64,000 bases of DNA. It comes from IMCC26256 sp046081705. GTDB taxonomy: Bacteria; Actinomycetota; Acidimicrobiia; IMCC26256. This document shows, piece by piece, positions 55,532 through 63,891 of the stretch. Made by a program: the position numbers and the translations under genes. The stretch is taken from NCBI GenBank assembly GCA_046081705.1, contig JBJTWK010000021.1, positions 40,230-104,229 of the forward strand, given 5' to 3'. The notes beneath the pieces were generated by a model. The model ran no database searches. It saw only the letters and a program-made list of their open reading frames with translations, and was not told where the DNA came from. Each line of letters begins with the position of its first letter. The first letter of the stretch is position 1.

Positions 55532-57760
55532 GTGACGACGATCGCCCACCGCACCTGCCCGTTCTGCGAGGCCATGTGCGGTCTCGAGCTCACGCTCGAC
55601 GAGGACCGGCACGTCACCCTCGTGCGCGGCGACCGTCAGGACGTCTGGTCCGGCGGCTACCTGTGCCCGAAGGGCACCGCGCTCGGACGTCTCCACGAGG
55701 ATCCGGACCGGGTCCGGGTGCCGCTCATCCGGGAGGGCGAGGGGTTCCGCGAGGCGACGTGGGACGAGGCGCTCGGCGTCATCGCGGCGCGCCTGCCGTC
55801 GATCGTCGCCGAGCACGGCCGTAGCGCGCTCGCGGTCTACATCGGGAACCCGGTGGCCCACTCGTTCCAACTCGCGGCCGGCATCCCGGTGTTCGTCCCG
55901 ATGGTGGAGGGCGCGCAGATCTACTCCCCGGGCACCGTCGACCAGTGGCCCCAGAACGTGGTGAGCGCGCTCGCCTTCGGCCACATGTGGGCGATCCCGG
56001 TGCCCGACCTCGACCGGACCGATCACCTCATCATCCTCGGCGGCAATCCGAGCGCATCCCAGGGGAGCCTCATGGCCGCGCCGGACGTGCTCGGTCGTCT
56101 CGACGCGATCCGGGCACGCGGTGGTCGGGTGACCGTGGTCGATCCCCGTCGCACGGGCACGGTCGACCACGCGGACGAGTGGGTGCCGATCCGTCCCGGC
56201 ACCGACGCGCTCCTGCTGGCGGCGATGGTCGGCGTGATCCTCGACGAGGGCCACGCCGACCTCGGGCACCTCGCACCGTTCACGGAGGGCCTCGATCGGG
56301 TGCGCGGGGCGGTGGCCGGGATCACGCCCGAGCGGGTCGCGGACGCCACGGGCGTCGCCGCCGCGACGATCCGACGGCTCGCACGCGGGCTGGCCGCCGC
56401 ACCGACCGCGGCCGTCTACGGGCGCATCGGGCTGTGCACCCAGGAGTTCGGCACGCTGGCGTCCTGGCTCGTCGTCGTGTTGAACGTCATCACCGGCAAC
56501 CTCGACCGACCCGGCGGGGCGATGTTCCCGACCCCGCTCGCGACCTCGCTCACCTCGTTCAAGCCGCCGCAGGGGTTCACGTTCGGCACCTGGCGGAGCC
56601 GTGTGCGCGGGGCGCCCGAGGTGCTCGGCCAGGTCCCGGCCGCCTGCCTCGCCGAGGAGATCGACACGCCGGGCGATGGTCGGGTGCGCGCCCTCATCAC
56701 CATCGCGGGCAACCCGGCGGTGTCGATGCCCGATGCGGGCCGCCTGGATCGTGCGCTCCCGCAGTTGGACTTCATGGTGTCGGTGGACCTGTTCGTCAAC
56801 GAGACCACCCGGCACGCCGACGTGATCCTCCCGGGGGAGTCGTTCCTCCAGCAGCCCCACTACGACTCGCTCATCTGGCAGTTCGCGATCCGCAACGGGG
56901 CTCGCTACTCGGAGCCCGTCCTCGCACCCGAGGTCGGTCGACCGCGGGAGTGGGAGCTGCTCGTGATGCTCGGCGCCCTCGTGAACGGGCAGCCGCTGCC
57001 GATCGACACGGCCATGTGGGACGACCTCGTGTTCGGCGGTCTCGTGCAGGTCATCATCGATGATCCGTCGATGCCGCTCACCGGGCGCGACGCGGCGGAG
57101 ATCGTCGCGATGGCCGGTGCGGCCCGCGGGCCCGAGCGCATGCTGGACCTCCAGATCCGCATCTCGCCCCACGGCGACCGCTACGGCGACCGTCCCGGCG
57201 GTTGGTCCCTCGAGCGGCTGCGGGAGCATCCGAAGGGGGTCGACCTCGGGCCGCTCGAGCCGCGCCTCCCCGAGTTCCTCGCCACCGCCTCGGGCGGCCT
57301 GGAACTCGCGCCCGAGCACATCGTCGCCGACGTCGGCCGCCTGCGCGCGCGGCTCGACGAGGTGCGTTCGGACGACCTCGTCATGATCGGCCGTCGGCAC
57401 GTCCGATCGAACAACTCGTGGCTCCACAACGTCGAGGTGCTCGTGAAGGGTCGGGACCGGTGCACGCTGCTCGTCCACCCGGACGACGCGACGGCCCGGG
57501 GACTCGTCGACGGCGGGTCGGCCCGGGTCACCTCGAGCGCGGGCTCGGTGGTGGCGCCGGTCGAGGTGAGCGACGAGGTGATGCCGGGGGTCGTGAGCCT
57601 CCCGCACGGGTGGGGCCACGACGTCGACGGGGTGCGCCTCGGCGTGGCCCGGCGGTACCCCGGGGTGAACGCGAACGTCATCGTGCCGGGCGACCGGGTC
57701 GACGGCCCGAGCGCCACCCACGCCGTCAACGGGTTCCCGGTGACCGTCGAACCCGCCTGA
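55532..57760 (+). CDS. Molybdopterin oxidoreductase (formate dehydrogenase/nitrate reductase family)
   Basis: A 742-residue MoCo bis-MGD enzyme. The N-terminal 4Fe-4S site is CPFCEAMCG plus LCPKGTALG. WDEALGVIAARLPSI and GNPSASQGSL are MGD-binding regions. NVITGNLDRPGGAMFPTP and VDLFVNETTRHADVILPGESFLQQPHYDSLIWQ carry the domain II-III parts. GVRLGVARRYPGVNANVIVPGDRVDG-type residues end the dinucleotide domain. No Tat signal, so cytosolic; no electron-transfer subunits are next to it. The residue that ligates Mo cannot be assigned with confidence, so formate versus other oxidoreductase activity is open. Confidence 0.87.
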   Translation: MTTIAHRTCPFCEAMCGLELTLDEDRHVTLVRGDRQDVWSGGYLCPKGTALGRLHEDPDRVRVPLIREGEGFREATWDEALGVIAARLPSIVAEHGRSALAVYIGNPVAHSFQLAAGIPVFVPMVEGAQIYSPGTVDQWPQNVVSALAFGHMWAIPVPDLDRTDHLIILGGNPSASQGSLMAAPDVLGRLDAIRARGGRVTVVDPRRTGTVDHADEWVPIRPGTDALLLAAMVGVILDEGHADLGHLAPFTEGLDRVRGAVAGITPERVADATGVAAATIRRLARGLAAAPTAAVYGRIGLCTQEFGTLASWLVVVLNVITGNLDRPGGAMFPTPLATSLTSFKPPQGFTFGTWRSRVRGAPEVLGQVPAACLAEEIDTPGDGRVRALITIAGNPAVSMPDAGRLDRALPQLDFMVSVDLFVNETTRHADVILPGESFLQQPHYDSLIWQFAIRNGARYSEPVLAPEVGRPREWELLVMLGALVNGQPLPIDTAMWDDLVFGGLVQVIIDDPSMPLTGRDAAEIVAMAGAARGPERMLDLQIRISPHGDRYGDRPGGWSLERLREHPKGVDLGPLEPRLPEFLATASGGLELAPEHIVADVGRLRARLDEVRSDDLVMIGRRHVRSNNSWLHNVEVLVKGRDRCTLLVHPDDATARGLVDGGSARVTSSAGSVVAPVEVSDEVMPGVVSLPHGWGHDVDGVRLGVARRYPGVNANVIVPGDRVDGPSATHAVNGFPVTVEPA

Positions 57761-57798
57761 GGTCCGACCGGCCGGTGCGGCCCGGGACCGCGGCTCGC

Positions 57799-57804
57799 TA
57801 GCGT
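57799..57804 (+). promoter_or_regulatory. -10 element TAGCGT of the amidohydrolase gene
   Basis: TAGCGT gives a leader of about 22 bases with GGGAGGG (57822-57828) before the GTG at 57833. Confidence 0.45.
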
Positions 57805-57832
57805 GGGGCGGGCGTCCACTCGGGAGGGCATC

Positions 57833-59518
57833 GTGCCGCACGACATCATCATCCGCAACGGCACCGTCGTCGACGGGACCGGTGGGCCCTCGGTGCGGGC
57901 CGACGTCGCGATCGACGGCGATCGCATCGTGGCGATCGGGAATCTCGGCGCCGAGGCCGCGGAGCGGGAGATCGACGCCCGCGGGATGGTCGTCACGCCG
58001 GGATTCGTGGACCTCCACACCCACCTCGACGCGCAGATCGCCTGGGACCCGATGATGACCTCGTCCTCCTGGCACGGGGTGACCACCGTGCTCATGGGCA
58101 ACTGCGGGGTGACGTTCGCCCCCGTCCGCCCCGAGGACCGCACCTTCCTCGCCGAGATGATGGAGAGCGTCGAGGACATCCCGCGCGACGCGATCCTCGA
58201 CGGGCTCCCGTGGGACTGGGAGACCTACCCGCAGTACCTCGATGCGGTCGAGCGCATGCGGCCGGCGCTCAACGTCGTGGGCATGGTCGGGCACTGCGCG
58301 CTCCGGTACCACGTGATGGGCGAGCGCGCGATCTCCGACGAGCAGGCGACCCCCGAGGAGCTCGCACGGATGCGCGAGATCGCCGCCGAGTCCATCGAGG
58401 GCGGTGCGGTCGGGTTCTCGACCTCGCGCATCCTCATCCACACGATCCCCGATGGGCGCCAGGTGCCCGGGACCTTCGCCGACACCGCGGAGTACCTTGC
58501 GATCGCCGACGGCATGAACGACGCCGGGGGCGGCATCTTCCAGGCCGTGCCCGACTTCCTCGGTGACCGCACGATGGGGGAGTTCGGCCTGCTCCACGCC
58601 ATGGCCGAGCGGGCCGGTGACGTGCTGTTCTCGGGCGGCGTCGGCGGCAGCGGCGTCGCCGGCGTCGAGGGTATGGACGGCTTCCTCCGCACGACCAACG
58701 CGAACGTCGGCCGGATCACGTCGGTGGCCCAGACCCGACCCGGCGGCATGCTCGTGGGCCTGGCGCAGGTCCCGCCGGTCGCCGGGGCGGCGTGGGGACG
58801 ACTCATGGCGCTGCCGACCCTCGAGGAGCGCTTCGCTGCGCTCTGCGATCCGGCGACGCGGGCCGAACTCGTCGAGGAGGGCCGGCGCAAGGGCACCTGG
58901 TACGACCCCGCGATGATCCATCCGCTGGGCACGGCGGCGCTCCCGGTCTACGACGTCACCGCGGCCGGTTCACTGGCGGAGCTCGCGGCGGCCGCCGGGG
59001 TCCACCCGGTCGAGGTCGTGATCGATCAGTTGCTCGAGACCGAGGGGCGGGCGCTGTTCAACGTGTGGTTCTTCAACCGTGACGGCGAGTCGCTGGGCGA
59101 GTACCTCCAACTCGAGAACGTCTGTCCCGGTCTCGGCGATGCGGGAGCCCACGCGGGCCAGATCTGCGACGCGGACGCGCCCACCCACTACCTCGCCTAC
59201 TGGGGCAACGAGCGTCGTCGGGTGAGCCTCGAGAAGGCGGTGCGGGACCTCACCGCCAAGCCGGCCGCCGTCCTCGGCCTCGTCGATCGCGGCACGCTGC
59301 GGGTCGGGGCGTACGCGGATGTGAACGTCTTCGACCCCGAGCGCATCCAGACGGCGTACCCCGAGTACTCCTTCGACTTCCCGAACGGCAAGGGTCGGCT
59401 CAAGGTGCGGTCCACGGGGTACGCGGCCACCATCGTGAACGGGGCGATCGTGACCGAGCAGGGCGAACACACCGGCGCCCGGCCCGGCCGGGTGATCCGC
59501 GAGTTCGCCCGGGCCTGA
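57833..59518 (+). CDS. Amidohydrolase, N-acyl-D-amino-acid deacylase-like
   Basis: A 561-residue metallo-TIM-barrel enzyme. The start IIIRNGTVVDGTGGPSVRADVAIDGDRIVAIG is the usual beta sandwich, and GFVDLHTHLDAQIAWDP the first metal motif (HxH). GVTTVLMGNCGVTFAPV carries the Cys that binds metal in D-aminoacylases. GDAGAHAGQICDADAPTHYL is the late Asp motif. Such enzymes remove acyl groups from N-acyl-D-amino acids; homologues act on other amides. GTG 57833 has GGGAGGG before it; the frame's earlier GTG at 57803 overlaps the -10. Confidence 0.85.
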   Translation: MPHDIIIRNGTVVDGTGGPSVRADVAIDGDRIVAIGNLGAEAAEREIDARGMVVTPGFVDLHTHLDAQIAWDPMMTSSSWHGVTTVLMGNCGVTFAPVRPEDRTFLAEMMESVEDIPRDAILDGLPWDWETYPQYLDAVERMRPALNVVGMVGHCALRYHVMGERAISDEQATPEELARMREIAAESIEGGAVGFSTSRILIHTIPDGRQVPGTFADTAEYLAIADGMNDAGGGIFQAVPDFLGDRTMGEFGLLHAMAERAGDVLFSGGVGGSGVAGVEGMDGFLRTTNANVGRITSVAQTRPGGMLVGLAQVPPVAGAAWGRLMALPTLEERFAALCDPATRAELVEEGRRKGTWYDPAMIHPLGTAALPVYDVTAAGSLAELAAAAGVHPVEVVIDQLLETEGRALFNVWFFNRDGESLGEYLQLENVCPGLGDAGAHAGQICDADAPTHYLAYWGNERRRVSLEKAVRDLTAKPAAVLGLVDRGTLRVGAYADVNVFDPERIQTAYPEYSFDFPNGKGRLKVRSTGYAATIVNGAIVTEQGEHTGARPGRVIREFARA

Positions 59519-59540
59519 GCGGCGACCGCGCACCGTCGTC

Positions 59541-59546
59541 TACGCT
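59541..59546 (+). promoter_or_regulatory. -10 element TACGCT, leaderless promoter of the GGDEF-EAL gene
   Basis: TACGCT ends 8 bases before the GTG at 59555. Confidence 0.6.
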
Positions 59547-59554
59547 CACCCCAA

Positions 59555-61864
59555 GTGGTCAGCACGTCAGGGGGGCAGGTGGAGCGCCCGCTCGTGGAAG
59601 CGACCGGATCGGGTGTCGAATCCGTCAAGCGCGCCCTCGCGTTCGAATCCGTCCTCGGGCGCGTCTTCGAGCGGTTCGCCGACGTCGCCGACGAGGACTT
59701 CGACGCCGCGGTCACGGCGGCCCTCGCCGACATCGGCGGGTTCGTCGGCGCGGACCGCGCCTACGTGATCCGGTACGACGACGACGTGTCGCTGACCTTC
59801 ATGACGCACGAGTGGTGCGCCGAGGGGATCCCCGCGAGCATCCAGGACGAGCAGGGACGCGCGTTCGCCGAGGCCCCCCGGCAGCAGGCGACCCTCGACG
59901 CGCTGCGGGTCAACGAGATCCGTTCGGTCGCCGGGCTCCCCGACGAGTGGGCCGAGGACCGGCAGTACCTGCTCGATGAGGGGATCGCGGCGATCCTCGA
60001 GGTGCCGCTCGCCCGGGCGGGGCGGCTCGTCGGGGTCATCGGGTTCGACTCGGTCACCGACGACGTGCCGTGGACCACCGAGGACATCACCCTCCTGCAG
60101 GCCGTGGCCGCCCTGTTCGCCCAGATCACCGAGCGGCGCGTGGCCGGCGAGGGCCTCTCCGAGGCCGCGGAGGATCTCGCGACCGCGGTCGACGACCTGC
60201 GCCGGGCCGAGGCGAGGTTCGGATCGCTCGTCGATCGCCTGCCCCTCGCGGTCGAGCGCATCGATCGTGACGGCACGCGACTGTTCGCGAACGCCGCAGC
60301 CACGCGTCTGCCGGTCGACCTGTCCGGTCTGCGGGGCCTCGTCGAGCTGCCGCCGGTGACGGACGGCGCCGCCGGGGACGAACTCGTGGCCGCGGCGCTC
60401 GCCGTGTTCACGCTCGGCGCGGCCCAGACGGTCGAGGTCGATCTGGCGATCGCCGGCGGGCTGCGCCGCGCGGAGGTCGACATCACGCCGGAGTTCAACG
60501 CGGTAGGAGGCGTCGAGACCCTGCTCGTCGTCACCCAGGACGTCACCGAACGACACGAGTACGAGCAGGCCCTCTCGCACGCTGCGACCCACGACGCGCT
60601 CACCGGATTGCCGAACCGGGCCACGTTCGACGCGCTCCTCGAGAACGCACGGGGGTTCAGCGAGGGCACCGGGGAGCCGGTCGCCGTCCTGTTCATCGAC
60701 CTCGATGCGTTCAAGGACGTCAACGACTCACTCGGTCATGCGGCGGGGGACACCCTGCTCGTCCGGGTGGCCGAGCGGCTGCGCGCCGCCGTGCCCGCGG
60801 CCGACGCGCTCGTCCGGCTCGGTGGCGACGAGTTCGCGGTCCTGCTCGACGGCCACGACGAGGTCCACGCCACGAGTGTCGCCGCGGATCTCGTGGCGGC
60901 CCTCCAGCGGCCGCTCGACGTCGGCGGGCAGCAGTTGATCGTCTCGGCGTCGATCGGGATCGCGGTGGCGCACGAGCCGGGGGCGATCGCGAACCTCCTG
61001 CGGTGGGCGGACATCGCGATGTACCGAGCCAAGCGCGTGCGCCGCAGCGGATTCGCCGTCTACGACCGGGCGCTCAGCGACGAGGTCCGGGAGCGGCTGC
61101 GCACCGACCAGTGGCTCAGGCGGGCCCTCGAACTCGACGAGATCGAGGTCGCCTACCAGCCGATCGTCGCCCTCGGATCGGGCGCGGCGGTGGGCGTCGA
61201 GGCGCTCGTGCGGTGGCGGCCGGGCCACGGCGAGCAGGTGGCGGCCGCATCGTTCGTGCCGGTGGCGGAGGCGAATGGGACCATCGTGCCCATCGGACGT
61301 GCGGTCCTCACGGAGGCCTGCCGGGCGCTCGGGACGTGGCGGCGCGACGGCGTGGTCGGACCGGATTTCACACTCTCGGTCAACGTGTCGGCCCGGCAAC
61401 TCGAACGCGCGGCGCTCGTGGTCGAGGTCGAGGACGCCCTCGCTGCCGCGGGGGTCGAACCGGCGGCGTTGTGCCTCGAGGTGACCGAGACCGCGCTCAT
61501 CGCCGACCTCGAGCACGCGGCCGCGGTGCTCGGCGCGATCCGGGAGCGCGGTGTGCGGGTGTCGATCGACGACTTCGGCACGGGGTACGGATCGCTCGGC
61601 CTGCTCCAGCACCTGCCGGTCGACGAACTCAAACTCGACCGCACGTTCGTGAGTCGCCTCACGGAGGATGCGGGGGCCGACGTCATCGCCCGCGCGGTGT
61701 GCGGGCTCGCGACCGGTCTCGGCCTGGGGCTCGTCGCCGAGGGGATCGAGACGGTCGAGCAACTCGAACGCCTGCGCGCCCTCGGGTGCCCCACGGCCCA
61801 GGGATTCCTCTTCGCCCGACCCGTCGACGCCGCCGGCCTGCGGGACTGGCTCGCCGCGCGTTGA
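59555..61864 (+). CDS. Cytosolic GAF-PAS-GGDEF-EAL c-di-GMP enzyme
   Basis: A 769-residue protein without membrane helices. Domains: GAF at about 30-200 (FVGADRAYVIRYDDDVSL; ILEVPLARAGRLVGVIGFDS), PAS at about 215-340, GGDEF at about 350-510 with intact GGDEF at 423-427, and EAL from about 525 with EAL at 549-551, NVSARQLER, LEVTETALI, DDFGTGYGSL and VAEGIET. Both active-site motifs are intact, so cyclase and phosphodiesterase activity are possible. The inhibitory RxxD site before GGDEF is absent (PAAD), so no product feedback there. The GAF and PAS domains likely sense a ligand. Orn (15536) would clear the pGpG product. Confidence 0.92.
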   Translation: MVSTSGGQVERPLVEATGSGVESVKRALAFESVLGRVFERFADVADEDFDAAVTAALADIGGFVGADRAYVIRYDDDVSLTFMTHEWCAEGIPASIQDEQGRAFAEAPRQQATLDALRVNEIRSVAGLPDEWAEDRQYLLDEGIAAILEVPLARAGRLVGVIGFDSVTDDVPWTTEDITLLQAVAALFAQITERRVAGEGLSEAAEDLATAVDDLRRAEARFGSLVDRLPLAVERIDRDGTRLFANAAATRLPVDLSGLRGLVELPPVTDGAAGDELVAAALAVFTLGAAQTVEVDLAIAGGLRRAEVDITPEFNAVGGVETLLVVTQDVTERHEYEQALSHAATHDALTGLPNRATFDALLENARGFSEGTGEPVAVLFIDLDAFKDVNDSLGHAAGDTLLVRVAERLRAAVPAADALVRLGGDEFAVLLDGHDEVHATSVAADLVAALQRPLDVGGQQLIVSASIGIAVAHEPGAIANLLRWADIAMYRAKRVRRSGFAVYDRALSDEVRERLRTDQWLRRALELDEIEVAYQPIVALGSGAAVGVEALVRWRPGHGEQVAAASFVPVAEANGTIVPIGRAVLTEACRALGTWRRDGVVGPDFTLSVNVSARQLERAALVVEVEDALAAAGVEPAALCLEVTETALIADLEHAAAVLGAIRERGVRVSIDDFGTGYGSLGLLQHLPVDELKLDRTFVSRLTEDAGADVIARAVCGLATGLGLGLVAEGIETVEQLERLRALGCPTAQGFLFARPVDAAGLRDWLAAR

Positions 61865-61870
61865 CCCGGG

Positions 61871-62302
61871 TCAGCGGTGGGGCTCGAGCAGCACGAGCGG
61901 GATCTCCCGCGACGTCCTCTCCTGGTAGCCCGCGTAGTTCGTGAAGTCCGCCGTGATGCGGGGCCACATCTCGGCCCGCTCCTCCGGCGTCGCGACGCGA
62001 GCCCGGCGGGGCTGCTTCGCCGCCCCGCCGATCGAGACCTCGACCTCCGGATCCGCCTCGAGGTTCAGGAACCAGGCCGGGTGGTGGTCGTCGCCGCCGC
62101 GGGACGCCACGATCACGTAGGTGTCGCCGATCTGGAGCGGCGAGGTGAGCATGCACGATCGCGGCTGACCCGACCGCCGGCCGGTGGTCGTGAGCTCGAG
62201 GACGGGCATACCGGCCGCGTTCCAGCCCACCTTGCCGAACGTGACGGTGAGGAGCGCCCGGTGGAGCGCGTTCATGGCCTTGAGGGTGAGGTCGCTGGGC
62301 AT
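61871..62302 (-). CDS. DDN-like F420-dependent nitroreductase-family protein
   Basis: A 143-residue split-barrel protein. VLELTTTGRRSGQPRSCMLTSPLQIGDTYVIVASRGGDDHHPAWFLNLEADPEVEVSIGG is the hallmark of the deazaflavin-dependent nitroreductase (DDN) family: TTGRRSG for F420 phosphate, and HPAWFLNL. It reduces quinones or other small substrates with F420H2. The ATG 62302 has an ideal leaderless promoter. Tail to tail with the GGDEF-EAL gene. Confidence 0.88.
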   Translation of the reverse strand: MPSDLTLKAMNALHRALLTVTFGKVGWNAAGMPVLELTTTGRRSGQPRSCMLTSPLQIGDTYVIVASRGGDDHHPAWFLNLEADPEVEVSIGGAAKQPRRARVATPEERAEMWPRITADFTNYAGYQERTSREIPLVLLEPHR

Positions 62303-62309
62303 GCGTTCG

Positions 62310-62315
62310 AGGCTA
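62310..62315 (-). promoter_or_regulatory. -10 element TAGCCT, leaderless promoter of the DDN-like gene
   Basis: On the minus strand TAGCCT ends 7 bases before the ATG at 62302. Confidence 0.6.
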
Positions 62316-62350
62316 CGGCACCCGGCTGGCGGACTCAGGTTCCGCACGGC

Positions 62351-62356
62351 TACGGT
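62351..62356 (+). promoter_or_regulatory. -10 element TACGGT of tRNA-fMet
   Basis: TACGGT ends 11 bases before the mature 5' end of the tRNA. Confidence 0.45.
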
Positions 62357-62367
62357 CAGGAGCACGG

Positions 62368-62444
<77 letters not shown>

Positions 62445-62757
62445 AGTGAAGAACCAGGTCAGAGGCCCTTTCCGAGAAACCGGGAAGGGCCTCTGGCGTC
62501 GGCGGGAACGCTCAGCGCGAACAGAACGCGAACAGGATTGACCTTCGGGCTGGAACCCGACGGTCAGACGACGCGCCCCCGCCGTCGCCGAGCAGCTCTC
62601 GCGGTGCAGCGCCCGGGAACTCTGGCCACCGGCTGTCTGTAGGTGCCGGGCACCACGACAGCAGCGAAGGCGTCGATCGTTGGCCGGTCGCTCAGACGTG
62701 CCGGACGGATCATCATCAAAGGCGATGTCGTCGCTGGTGGCAGACGACCCGCATCGG
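62445..62757. other. Gene-free region of 313 bases after tRNA-fMet
   Basis: I see no gene. It holds the tRNA terminator hairpin and, at 62510-62540, a run with repeated AACGC/GAACAG words (CAGCGCGAACAGAACGCGAACAG). By eye the remainder is less GC-rich than the rest of the window. It may be the edge of acquired DNA downstream of a tRNA 3' end; no integrase is present. Confidence 0.5.
62460..62495 (+). terminator. tRNA-fMet terminator hairpin
   Basis: Perfect 11-base arms CAGAGGCCCTT / AAGGGCCTCTG, extendable by three more pairs, start 16 bases after the tRNA. No T-run. Confidence 0.65.
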
Positions 62758-63630
62758 TCATGGTTTGCGGGCAGTGACGATCGCGATCGCGGCAAAGAGG
62801 GCGACGCCGGTGCCATCCCAACGGGTGTGCATCTCCTCGACGAGTGCGGCTGCGATGTTGTTGGCGACAGGGGCTGGGACGTCGCGCAGGAGCATTCCGA
62901 ACGGGCCGACCTGACGGCCCATCTCCACGGCCTGCTCCGGGGTGGTCCCAGGGCCGCCCACGTAGAGCGGCAGTGAGTGTGGTTCGACGTTGATGTCGAC
63001 CCAGCCCGCCGCCTCGAGGATCGGGCCGGTGTGGTCACGGGTGCCGTAGGCGAATGGGCCGGCGTCGGGTGGGTTGGGTCGAAGGATGACACCGTGGTCG
63101 GCAGCGACGCGCGTGGCGACCTGCACCGACAACCATTGGAACTCCGACGCATCCTGACGTTGCCAGACGGCGGCGACCAACCGACCGTTGGATCGAACTC
63201 CGGATCTCAGGTTGGCGAACGCGGCGACGGGGTCGTCGAAGAACATGATGCCGAACCGTGACACGACCGCATCGAACGCGTCCGGAGGGAATGGGTGTGC
63301 GGCGGCATCGGCGGCAGTCCAGGCGATGGGCGCCGAACTGGGCGATGGTGTGATCGTCGCGGCCTCGGCGATCAGTGTCGGGGAGATGTCGAGCCCGGTG
63401 ACTGCGCCGCCCGATCCGGTGATCGTGGCGATGGATCGAGTGGTGACCCCACGACCGCAACCGACATCGAGCACCCGCTCGCCGAGTGCGATGGCGGCGG
63501 CAGGCAGCAGGATGTCGTCGACGGGAGCGAGCATCGCTTCGAGTCGCTCGGCCTGCGCGGCCCACCGCCGGGAGGTCTCACCAGCCCAATCGGCACTCGC
63601 CAAGCCCGGCGCGCCATCGGACCCGGTCAT
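62758..63630 (-). CDS. Class I SAM-dependent methyltransferase
   Basis: A 290-residue cytosolic methyltransferase. ADWAGETSRRWAAQAERLEAMLAPVDDILL is the usual helical cap of a common small-molecule methyltransferase group, followed by SAM motif I VLDVGCGRGVTTRSIA, TGLDISPTLI and FDAVVSRFGIMFFDDPVAAF. Substrate unknown. ATG 63630 is chosen since GGGGG lies 6 bases upstream and the N-terminus then matches the family. The frame stays open back to ATG 63891 and beyond. By eye GC is somewhat lower than in the rest of the window. Lies beyond the tRNA-fMet gene. Confidence 0.82.
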   Translation of the reverse strand: MTGSDGAPGLASADWAGETSRRWAAQAERLEAMLAPVDDILLPAAAIALGERVLDVGCGRGVTTRSIATITGSGGAVTGLDISPTLIAEAATITPSPSSAPIAWTAADAAAHPFPPDAFDAVVSRFGIMFFDDPVAAFANLRSGVRSNGRLVAAVWQRQDASEFQWLSVQVATRVAADHGVILRPNPPDAGPFAYGTRDHTGPILEAAGWVDINVEPHSLPLYVGGPGTTPEQAVEMGRQVGPFGMLLRDVPAPVANNIAAALVEEMHTRWDGTGVALFAAIAIVTARKP

Positions 63631-63891
63631 CGGTGACCCCCGTGGTCGTGTTGCCGGTGGCTGCGGGTGGCGACGGGCCGCCCCGGCGAGTTCGCCAACG
63701 GCGTGCAACACATGATCAGGCACTACGGCTCCCGGTGGGTCGACGTGCCCGGTCGCCGGGTCGACCACGATCGTCACGGCGCCGCGCCGGATGCGGACTC
63801 GCCCGTCGACGAGCAGCGTGAGCGCGTGTTCGACGCGACCTTGGCAGTCGAGCAACTCGGTGCCCGCAAGGTAACGATCGAGGTCACTCAT
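63631..63891 (-). CDS. Possible N-terminal extension of the methyltransferase, or fused small protein
   Basis: From ATG 63891 the frame runs without stop into the methyltransferase and encodes 87 more residues, including TELLDCQGRVEHALTLLVDGRVRIRRGAVTIVVDPATGHVDP, which looks like beta hairpins of a real fold. No promoter of the TAnnnT type is found before it. It may be a two-domain protein of 377 residues with an internal start at 63630. Confidence 0.35.

Noticed and set aside
54650..58921. Antisense open frame of 1423 codons opposite the methyltransferase-to-amidohydrolase genes
   Set aside because: Same shadow composition; four well-recognised plus-strand genes cover it.
62564..62821. 85-codon minus-strand frame after tRNA-fMet
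   Set aside because: Low-complexity Arg-rich sequence, no start signals, overlaps the methyltransferase end.
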